Part shown: positions 1 through 5,463 of the stretch, piece by piece
How the letters are laid out: each line of letters opens with the position of its first letter
Numbering within the stretch: the first letter of the stretch is position 1
Source of the DNA: CAXRBC01 sp041158045
Lineage (GTDB): Bacteria > Actinomycetota > Acidimicrobiia > Acidimicrobiales > Ilumatobacteraceae
DNA length: 7,197 nt
NCBI GenBank assembly: GCA_041158045.1
Contig: JBEBCD010000051.1
Location: 1 to 7,197, forward strand
Reading direction: 5' to 3'
Notes under the pieces: model-generated
Seen by the model: only the letters and a program-made list of their open reading frames with translations
What the model was told of the DNA's origin: nothing
The model's database searches: none
Position numbers and translations under genes: made by a program

Positions 1-809
1 TGAATCGCGGCGGCGCCCAGGTGGCGCGCCGCGAGCGGGGTGAGGCGCAGGTCGATCGGCGCGCGCACGGCGAGCTCGACCGGCACGCCCCAGGTGGCGC
101 ACGTGAGGTCGGCCGCGCGCGTGTCGGCGGGCGCGGCGCGCACGGCGGCGATCTGCTCGGTGGGCACCAGCACGTTGCCCGCGAGGACGAGGTCGTCGTG
201 GAGCACGAGGCCGGCCGGCACCCGCACGAGCCAGCGGCGGGCCATGCGGTGGAAGCGCGGGGCGAGCACCGCGGCGAGCACGGCGCCGGCGCCGAGGAGC
301 GGGGCGCCCGCGACCGCTGCGCCGCGCGCGATGAGCGCGAGCCCCGCGAGCAGCGCGCCCCAGAGCACGAGCGCGGCGAGTGCCATGGGGGCAAGCACGA
401 CGACGGGCGGGCGCAGGAGGTGGCGGCGCTCGGCGCCGTAACCGGAGGCCGCGACGTGCGCGGACCCGTACTCGGCGGAGAAGACCGCGAGCGTCGCGGC
501 CGCGGCGAGCGCGACGCCGAGCGCCGCGAGCGACGACGCGGCGGCGCCCGCCGTCGCCGCCAGCGCGACCACCGCGGGCGGCCCCACCAGGCGCAGCAGG
601 GTGAGCGACGCGGGCGACGGCCACCACGCCGCGGCGAGCGCCGCGGCCCACGCCGCCCACGCGGCGCCCGCGACGAGGGTGCCCCCGGCGTCGGATGCGT
701 CGGCGAACGCATCGCCGACACCGTGCGGCACGAGCGCGAGGACCGCGACGCACGCGCGCACCGACCACGCGAGCGTCGCGGCGATGCGGGTCGCGCGCGG
801 CACGCGCAC
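1..809 (-). CDS. Multi-pass membrane protein of unknown function, 3' end outside window
   Basis: I see 269 codons with no stop, running off position 1, so the C-terminus is missing. The N-terminal half is hydrophobic with about five likely membrane helices (near residues 9-28, 44-63, 69-92, 93-110, 135-160; perhaps also 165-184). Between them lies a short polar stretch with FSAEYGSAHVAASGYGAERR (residues 110-129), which looks like a conserved motif rather than random coding. After the last helix come RRWLVRVPAGLVLHDDLVLA (191-210) and more soluble sequence, probably a small cytoplasmic domain of beta type. Two GTG starts are possible, at 809 and 803. Neither has a ribosome binding site; the one at 803 is 7 bases after a TAGCCT hexamer and would suit a leaderless mRNA. 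It is divergent from ligA. I recall similar proteins of unknown function in actinobacteria but cannot name a family. Coding is supported by the unbroken frame, the helix pattern and the motif-like segments; the function is unknown. Confidence 0.8.
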   Translation of the reverse strand, partial: MRVPRATRIAATLAWSVRACVAVLALVPHGVGDAFADASDAGGTLVAGAAWAAWAAALAAAWWPSPASLTLLRLVGPPAVVALAATAGAAASSLAALGVALAAAATLAVFSAEYGSAHVAASGYGAERRHLLRPPVVVLAPMALAALVLWGALLAGLALIARGAAVAGAPLLGAGAVLAAVLAPRFHRMARRWLVRVPAGLVLHDDLVLAGNVLVPTEQIAAVRAAPADTRAADLTCATWGVPVELAVRAPIDLRLTPLAARHLGAAAI

Positions 810-810
810 G

Positions 811-816
811 AGGCTA
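811..816 (-). promoter_or_regulatory. Candidate -10 element (TAGCCT) for the minus-strand membrane protein
   Basis: Read on the minus strand this is TAGCCT, matching the actinobacterial TANNNT -10 pattern. It ends 7 bases before the GTG at 803, so transcription would begin at or next to that GTG and give a leaderless message. No -35 is evident. The position is inferred from the sequence pattern only. If right, it makes GTG 803 rather than 809 the true start. Confidence 0.4.
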
Positions 817-836
817 CGAGCGCGCGACGGCGTCGG

Positions 837-842
837 TACAGT
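837..842 (+). promoter_or_regulatory. Candidate -10 element (TACAGT) of ligA
   Basis: TACAGT fits TANNNT and ends 7 bases before the GTG start of ligA, the same spacing as on the opposite strand. There is no Shine-Dalgarno sequence between it and the GTG, so a leaderless ligA transcript is likely. No convincing -35 hexamer lies 16-18 bases upstream; that space is occupied by the opposite promoter's -10 at 811-816, so the two promoters would overlap. Confidence 0.5.
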
Positions 843-849
843 CGGGGCC

Positions 850-2952
850 GTGGCGGCGTCGAAGAAGGATCGCGACGCCGTCGCGCGGCTGCGGCGCGAG
901 ATCGCGCGGCACAACGAGCGGTACTTCGTCCACGACGATCCCGAGATCGCGGACGCCGACTTCGATGCGCTGGTCCGCGAGCTGCGCGCGCTCGAGGAGC
1001 GCCATCCCGAGCTCGCGTCGCCCGACTCCCCGACCGCGCGGGTCGGCGGCTCCGCCGCCGCATTTGCCCCCGTCACCCACCGCGTGCCGATGACGAGCCT
1101 CGACAACGCGATGGACGCCGACGAGCTGCGGGCCTGGGGGGAGCGGGTCGCGAAGGGGCTGGACGGCGCGGCGGTGGCGTACGTGTGCGAGCCCAAGATC
1201 GACGGTCTCGCCGTGTCGCTGCGCTACGAGGACGGGGTGCTCGTGCAGGCCGCGACGCGCGGCGACGGGCGCGTGGGCGAGGACGTGACGGCCAACGTCG
1301 CGACGATCGCCGACGTGCCGAAGCGGCTCGCGGCGACGAGGTCCGCGCGCGGCGTGCCCGGGGTGCTCGAGGTGCGCGGCGAGGTGTACATGTCGACCGC
1401 GGCGTTCCGCCGGCTGCGCGAGGAGAAGGAGCGCAGCAACGCGGCCCGCGTCGCCGAGGGACGCAAGCCCGAGCCCGTGCCGGCCAACCCGCGCAACGCG
1501 GGCGCCGGCAGCCTGCGCCAGAAGGATCCCGCAGTCACCGCGTCTCGGGGGCTGTCGATGTGGGCGTACCAGCTCGGCGAGGTGGTGGGCGGGCCGGCCT
1601 TCGCCTCGCACGCCGAGACGCTCGAGTACCTGCGCGGGCTCGGCCTGCCCGTGAATCCCCGGGTCGCGAGCGTCGGATCGCTCGCCGAGGTGGAGGACTA
1701 CTGCCGCGAGACCGAGGCGCGTCGCCACGAGCTCGGCTACGAGATCGACGGCGTGGTGGTCAAGGTGGACGACCTCGCCCAGCGGGAGGTCCTCGGCTTC
1801 ACCTCCCGCGCGCCGCGGTGGGCGGTGGCGTACAAGTTCGCCCCCGAGGAGCGCCACACGCTGCTGCGCGACATCATGGTGTCGGTCGGGCGCACGGGGC
1901 GCGTGACGCCCTTCGCCGTGCTCGAGCCCGTCGTGGTGAGCGGCAGCACCGTGTCGATGGCGACGCTGCACAACCGCGAGCAGGTCGCGCTGAAGGACGT
2001 GCGTCCCGGCGACACCGTCGTCGTGCGCAAGGCGGGCGACGTGATCCCCGAGGTCGTGGGCCCCGTGCTCGCCAAGCGGCCGGCGCGCGCGAAGCCCTGG
2101 AAGTTCCCGGCCACCTGCCCGTGCGACCTGCGCTCCGCCCTCGTGCAGGCGGAGGGCGAGGCCGACACGCGCTGCGTCGAGCCGGAGTGCCCGTACCAGC
2201 GCGACCAGCGCATCATCCACTTCGCCTCGCGCGGTGCGATGGACGTCGAGGGCCTCGGGGAGAGGACGGTCTTCGCGCTCTCCGACGCCGGCCTCGTCGC
2301 CGACCCGGGCGACCTCTACGCGCTCGACCGGGACGCGCTCCTCGGGCTCACCGTGACGTCGGACGATGGCGAGGAGCGCCGGTACTTCGGCGAGGTGAGC
2401 GCGGGCAACCTGCTCGCCGGCATCGCCGCGAGCCGCTCGCGGCCGCTCCCGAAGCTGCTCGTCGGCCTCGGGGTCAAGCACCTCGGGCCCGCGGCGGCGG
2501 AGTCGCTGGCGCGGCGATTCGGATCCCTGGACGCGATCGCGGTGGCGGGCGCCGAGGAGATCGCGGAGGTGGACGGCGTCGGCGAGGTGATCGCGGCGTC
2601 GGTGACGTCGTGGTTCGCCGACGCGGGGCACCGTGCCATCGTGGAGAAGCTCCGGCGGGGCGGCGTCGACTTCGCCCACGTGGTGCGCTCCGAGGCGCCG
2701 CAGGTGCTCGCGGGGCGGGCCGTCGTCGTGACGGGCACGCTCGAGGGCTGGTCGCGCGAGGAGGCCGAGGCGGCGATCAAGGACCGTGGCGGCAAGAGCC
2801 CGGGGTCCGTGAGCGCCAAGACGTACGCCGTCGTCGCCGGCGCCGAGCCGGGGGCGAGCAAGGTGACGAAGGCCGCCGAGCTCGGGATCCCCGTGCTCGA
2901 CGAGGCGGGGTTTCGCGCGCTCCTCTCGACGGGGGAGCTGCCCGGGTCCTGA
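850..2952 (+). CDS. ligA: NAD+-dependent DNA ligase LigA
   Basis: Cytoplasmic enzyme that seals nicks in DNA during replication and repair, using NAD+ to adenylate itself. The 700-residue product is slightly longer than the usual 670 or so. Domains in order: Ia NAD+-binding region (about 5-70, with HNERYFVHDDPEIADADFD); adenylation domain with the active lysine in EPKIDG (K116), EVRGEVYM (174-181), YEIDGVVVKVD (298-308) and WAVAYKFAPEE (324-334); OB fold (about 335-415); a four-cysteine zinc knuckle (C423, C425, C442, C447); helix-hairpin-helix region (about 460-595); and a C-terminal BRCT domain (about 619-692). The first cysteine pair is C-x-C instead of the usual C-x2-C. A short acidic insert, TSDDGEERR (503-511), lies before the HhH repeats. 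The GTG at 850 is chosen because the family N-terminus begins right after it and a -10 hexamer sits 7 bases upstream; upstream in-frame GTGs would overlap the divergent gene. All catalytic residues are present, so it should be active. Confidence 0.97.
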   Translation: MAASKKDRDAVARLRREIARHNERYFVHDDPEIADADFDALVRELRALEERHPELASPDSPTARVGGSAAAFAPVTHRVPMTSLDNAMDADELRAWGERVAKGLDGAAVAYVCEPKIDGLAVSLRYEDGVLVQAATRGDGRVGEDVTANVATIADVPKRLAATRSARGVPGVLEVRGEVYMSTAAFRRLREEKERSNAARVAEGRKPEPVPANPRNAGAGSLRQKDPAVTASRGLSMWAYQLGEVVGGPAFASHAETLEYLRGLGLPVNPRVASVGSLAEVEDYCRETEARRHELGYEIDGVVVKVDDLAQREVLGFTSRAPRWAVAYKFAPEERHTLLRDIMVSVGRTGRVTPFAVLEPVVVSGSTVSMATLHNREQVALKDVRPGDTVVVRKAGDVIPEVVGPVLAKRPARAKPWKFPATCPCDLRSALVQAEGEADTRCVEPECPYQRDQRIIHFASRGAMDVEGLGERTVFALSDAGLVADPGDLYALDRDALLGLTVTSDDGEERRYFGEVSAGNLLAGIAASRSRPLPKLLVGLGVKHLGPAAAESLARRFGSLDAIAVAGAEEIAEVDGVGEVIAASVTSWFADAGHRAIVEKLRRGGVDFAHVVRSEAPQVLAGRAVVVTGTLEGWSREEAEAAIKDRGGKSPGSVSAKTYAVVAGAEPGASKVTKAAELGIPVLDEAGFRALLSTGELPGS

Positions 2953-2962
2953 CGGGCGTCAG
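2949..2962. terminator. 14-base perfect palindrome at the ligA / Ig-like gene junction, possible bidirectional terminator
   Basis: CTGACGGGCGTCAG is its own inverted repeat apart from the central bases (CTGAC, loop GGGC, GTCAG). It contains the TGA of ligA on one strand and the TGA of the minus-strand gene on the other. A hairpin here would be short and is not followed by a T-run, so intrinsic termination is uncertain; it may simply reflect the tight packing of two stop codons. No better terminator is visible between the genes. Confidence 0.25.
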
Positions 2963-3441
2963 TCCGTCCTGAAGCGCCAGGTGTAGCTGCGCACGCGCGG
3001 GCGGTCGTCCGTCGCGCGCCAGTACCGCACCACGCCGACGTGCTCGCCCTGCGCGAGCTCCTCGATGACGGCGCCGACCTGCGGCTGGAACGAGATGGTC
3101 GCGTTGCCGGGGTCCCACACCGCCGTCGGTGGGAGCTCCACCTGCGCGCCGGGCGCCGGCGCCGCGCCGCCGCTCGTGAGCTCGTCGAGTCGCGTCGTCG
3201 GGAGCAGGATCCCGTCGACGAGGAGCTCGGCCTCGTAGCCCGGCGCGAAGTCGACGATGATCTGCGACTGGCGCAGCACGCGGTCACCGTCGGCGGGGGA
3301 GATCTGCTCGATGGCCTCCGGCAGGTTGGTCGCGTCGCGGCCCGTGCGCGACGCGCGCACGCCGAGCACCACGAGCGAGAGTCCGATCGCGACGACGATG
3401 GCGAACGCGAGGCGTCCGAGGCGCGCGCGGTCGATCGTCAC
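2959..3441 (-). CDS. Membrane-anchored protein with an extracellular Ig-like domain, function unknown
   Basis: A 160-residue protein with a short basic N-terminus, one hydrophobic helix at about 11-29 (AFAIVVAIGLSLVVLGV) and an outside domain of about 115 residues. There is no lipobox cysteine, so the helix should remain as an uncleaved anchor, N-terminus in. The outer part begins ISPADGDRVLRQSQIIVDF (47-65), continues with ELLVDGILLPTTRLDEL (72-88), then a proline/alanine-rich stretch, and ends with a strand-rich segment finishing SYTWRFRTD. This pattern resembles CopC-like or bacterial Ig-like folds, but the copper-binding histidines of CopC are absent, so I do not call it a copper protein. 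The start is GTG at 3441, since no ATG/GTG lies nearby upstream in frame; it lacks a ribosome binding site. The stop is 6 bases from that of ligA. It is divergent from the PASTA pseudokinase gene and shares its control region. Similar small anchored proteins, as I recall, occur in Acidimicrobiia. Confidence 0.8.
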   Translation of the reverse strand: MTIDRARLGRLAFAIVVAIGLSLVVLGVRASRTGRDATNLPEAIEQISPADGDRVLRQSQIIVDFAPGYEAELLVDGILLPTTRLDELTSGGAAPAPGAQVELPPTAVWDPGNATISFQPQVGAVIEELAQGEHVGVVRYWRATDDRPRVRSYTWRFRTD

Positions 3442-3447
3442 GCTCGT

Positions 3448-3453
3448 ATTCTC
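3448..3453 (-). promoter_or_regulatory. Weak candidate -10 (GAGAAT) for the Ig-like protein gene
   Basis: On the minus strand GAGAAT differs from TANNNT only in the first base and ends 6 bases before the GTG at 3441. Together with the absence of a Shine-Dalgarno sequence this suggests a leaderless transcript. The match is imperfect, so this is a low-confidence call. Confidence 0.25.
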
Positions 3454-3478
3454 GCGCGTCGCGGCGTCGCGCGTCGCG
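3452..3478. repeat. 12-base direct repeat in the divergent control region
   Basis: TCGCGCGTCGCG occurs at 3452-3463 and again, exactly, at 3467-3478, giving a 15-base period. It lies within the intergenic region between the divergent Ig-like and PASTA pseudokinase genes, just upstream of the weak -10 of the minus-strand gene. It could be an operator, but GC-only repeats of this length arise easily in such GC-rich DNA. Confidence 0.35.
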
Positions 3479-3503
3479 CCGAGGACGCGGCCGATCGGCG
3501 CCG

Positions 3504-3531
3504 TCGACGCGAGGTGCGGGAACGCTAGGTT
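3504..3531 (+). promoter_or_regulatory. Candidate promoter of the PASTA pseudokinase-transporter operon
   Basis: TAGGTT at 3526-3531 fits the TANNNT -10 pattern, with TCGACG at 3504-3509 as a 4-of-6 match to TTGACA and a 16-base spacer. The ATG is 9 bases beyond the -10, so the leader would be zero to a few bases. The GAGG at 3535-3538 is only 2 bases from the ATG and is too close to work as a Shine-Dalgarno sequence. This is inference from pattern only. Confidence 0.4.
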
Positions 3532-3540
3532 GGCGAGGCC

Positions 3541-5463
3541 ATGTTCGACCCCGAGGCGCCGATCGGCCGGGTCGTCGCCGGCCGGTATCGCCTCGAGCGC
3601 GTCCTCGGCGCGACGGCGGGTGCCGGCACCGCGGCCGTCTACGCCGCGCGGGACGCGCGCCGGCAGGCGCCGGTGGCCCTGCGCCTGGTGGAGGCCGCGT
3701 CGCTCGTGGACCTCTCCGCGGGCATCGTGAGCGAGGCCGAGGGCGTCGAGGCGTACCGCACGCAGATGTCCCAGGTGGCCAAGGTCCGCCACCCGTCGGT
3801 CATCACCGTCACCGACTGGGGCGAGGAGACGATCGACGGGCGGCGCTACGCCTTCAGCGTCACCGACCGCTGGGAGCACGGCACGCTCCGCGAGTACCTC
3901 GATCGCGGGCGCCGGCTCACCCCGTCGCAGGCCGTCGTCGTGGGCATCGACGCGTGCCGCGCGCTCCACGCCGTGCACGGGGCCGGTCACGTGCACGGCG
4001 ACGTACGGCCCGCGACGCTCGTCTTCGGCGACGACGGCCGCATCCGCCTGCTCGGCCTCGGGACCAAGCGCGCGGCCACCGCCGACCAGATGAGCCTCGA
4101 GCAGTCGCGCTACGCCGCCCCCGAGATCGGCCTCGGCACGGGCTCGTCGGCCGCGACCGACGTCTATGCCCTCGCCGTCACGCTCGTCGAGGCGATGTCG
4201 GGCGAGGTGCCCAACGTCGGCGAGACCGTCGCCGCCACGCTGGCCAACCGCGTCGACCGACTCCTCCCGGTCTCCGCCGACTTCGGCGCCGTCGCGGCGC
4301 CCGTCGAGCGGGCCGGCCGCCCCGCGCCGGAGGAGCGTGGCAGCGCGCTCGAGCTCGGCCAGGCGCTCGCGGCGGCCGCGACCAAGCTCCCGGCGCCGCA
4401 GCCGATCGAGACGGTGGCGGCGCGGAAGTTTGCCGACGTCATCACGCGGCAGCAGCCCGCGACCGCGCCGAGCGCGGGGCGCGAGGCGCCCTTGCCCGAG
4501 GCCGCCGCCGGCGCGGGCGACGGGCCGCACGCGGAGCCCGAGGCGCCCGAGTCGCGCCGCCGCTACCGGCGCGCGTGGCTCGCGGTCGCAGCGGTGGTGC
4601 TGGCGGCGGGCGCGGCGATCGCGGGCGTGTTGCTCGCCCGACCGACGCACCCGGTGCCCGACCTCGCGGCGGTGGCGGAGGCGGAGGCGCGCAACACGGT
4701 GGCGCCGTTCGGGTGGGACGTGGTGGTGCGGGCGGAGCGGAGCGTGGACGTGGAGTTCGGCGCGGTGATCCGCACGGTGCCGGTCGCGGGCACGTCGCTG
4801 CGCGAGGGGTCGCGGCTCGAGATCGTCGTGTCGGAGGGGCCGCCGCTCGGCGTGCTGCTCGACGTGCGAGGCCAGGCCCGCGAGGACGCGGTGCAGCGGC
4901 TGCGCCTGCAGGGGCTCTCCGTGGCGGTCGTGGAGGAGCCGAGCGAGACCGTGCCGGTGGGGATCGTGTCCGCGTGGCGCGTGCCGCAGCAGCCGTCGCT
5001 CGCGGAGGGCGACGAGGTGCTCGAGGGGACCGTGGTCGAGGTCGTCGTGTCGACGGGGCCGGCGCCGCGACAGGTGCCGCTCGTCGTCGGGCTGTCCGTC
5101 GACGAGGCGCGCCGCACGCTCGAGCGGCTCGGACTCGTGCCGACGCAGAGCGCGGAAGTCTTCAGCGCGACGATCGCGGTCGGCGCGATCGCCGAGCAGT
5201 CGCCACCGCCCAACTCGCCGCTGCTGCCGGGCGCGCAGGTGCTGTACGCGGTGTCGCTCGGGCCCGATCTCGTCGAGCTGCCCGCGATCTTCGGCGAGCG
5301 CTACGACGCGGTGGAGCGGCTCCTCGTCGACGCCGGCCTCGTCGTCGGCGAGGTGAAGGGTCGCAAGACCTCGGGGCTGCGCTCCGCCCGCTCCGGCGGC
5401 GAGGACCTCGAGGCGGGCCAGCGCGTCCCGCGGGGCGGCACGATCGACCTCGTCTTCCCGTGA
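3541..5463 (+). CDS. Transmembrane PASTA-repeat protein with a degenerate Ser/Thr kinase domain (probable pseudokinase)
   Basis: 640 residues with PknB-like architecture: kinase-like domain (about 14-280), Ala/Pro/Glu-rich linker (about 281-340), one helix (345-366), then four PASTA repeats outside the membrane (about 370-433, 436-507, 509-575, 576-640). Fold landmarks are kept: HP of subdomain IV (84-85), YAAPE (191-195), TDVYALAVTLVEAMSGEVP (206-224) and the late arginine (266). Catalytic residues are mostly changed: the ATP-binding lysine is Arg48 (VALR), the alpha-C glutamate aligns with Gln75, HRDxKPxN reads HGDVRPAT so Asp154 stays but Asn becomes Thr159, and DFG reads GLG (172-174), losing the magnesium-binding Asp. 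The glycine loop is also degenerate. From family knowledge, PASTA repeats bind peptidoglycan fragments or lipid II, and such kinases regulate wall growth; here I infer a sensing scaffold with little or no phosphotransfer. ATG at 3541 is chosen because the family-like AGRYRLERVLG starts soon after. It overlaps the transporter gene by four bases. No division genes (ftsW, pbpA) flank it, so it is not the usual pknB locus. Confidence 0.92.
   Translation: MFDPEAPIGRVVAGRYRLERVLGATAGAGTAAVYAARDARRQAPVALRLVEAASLVDLSAGIVSEAEGVEAYRTQMSQVAKVRHPSVITVTDWGEETIDGRRYAFSVTDRWEHGTLREYLDRGRRLTPSQAVVVGIDACRALHAVHGAGHVHGDVRPATLVFGDDGRIRLLGLGTKRAATADQMSLEQSRYAAPEIGLGTGSSAATDVYALAVTLVEAMSGEVPNVGETVAATLANRVDRLLPVSADFGAVAAPVERAGRPAPEERGSALELGQALAAAATKLPAPQPIETVAARKFADVITRQQPATAPSAGREAPLPEAAAGAGDGPHAEPEAPESRRRYRRAWLAVAAVVLAAGAAIAGVLLARPTHPVPDLAAVAEAEARNTVAPFGWDVVVRAERSVDVEFGAVIRTVPVAGTSLREGSRLEIVVSEGPPLGVLLDVRGQAREDAVQRLRLQGLSVAVVEEPSETVPVGIVSAWRVPQQPSLAEGDEVLEGTVVEVVVSTGPAPRQVPLVVGLSVDEARRTLERLGLVPTQSAEVFSATIAVGAIAEQSPPPNSPLLPGAQVLYAVSLGPDLVELPAIFGERYDAVERLLVDAGLVVGEVKGRKTSGLRSARSGGEDLEAGQRVPRGGTIDLVFP

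Noticed and set aside
601..849. N-terminal extension of ligA from an upstream GTG
   Set aside because: The extension has no similarity to LigA, would overlap the divergent membrane protein gene, and the family N-terminus begins directly after GTG 850.
814..2679. 621-codon open frame antisense to ligA
   Set aside because: His/Arg/Leu-rich shadow of the ligA codons with no motif; ligA is certain on the other strand.
21..2972. Very long open frame on the plus strand (983 codons) crossing the membrane protein and ligA
   Set aside because: It is an Arg/Gly/Ala-rich, low-complexity translation with no domain, produced because stop codons are rare in very GC-rich DNA. The true genes in other frames have recognisable domains.
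2959..3441. CopC-type copper-binding protein
   Set aside because: The fold pattern is similar but the N-terminal and other copper-binding histidines are not present; the product has a single histidine.
3535..3538. GAGG as Shine-Dalgarno sequence for the pseudokinase gene
   Set aside because: Only 2 bases separate it from the ATG, too short for ribosome positioning.
3541..4400. Active PknB-type kinase
   Set aside because: Lys, alpha-C Glu, catalytic-loop Asn and DFG Asp are all replaced; only the catalytic-loop Asp remains.
3442..4650. Upstream extension of the Ig-like protein gene on the minus strand
   Set aside because: The frame is open far upstream but passes antisense through the kinase-like gene, with low-complexity sequence. 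The signal-anchor helix right after GTG 3441 marks the real start.
3954..5459. N-terminal extension of the MFS gene in its own frame back into the kinase gene
   Set aside because: Arg/Gly-rich shadow; the coherent transporter begins at GTG 5460 with the GTGA overlap.
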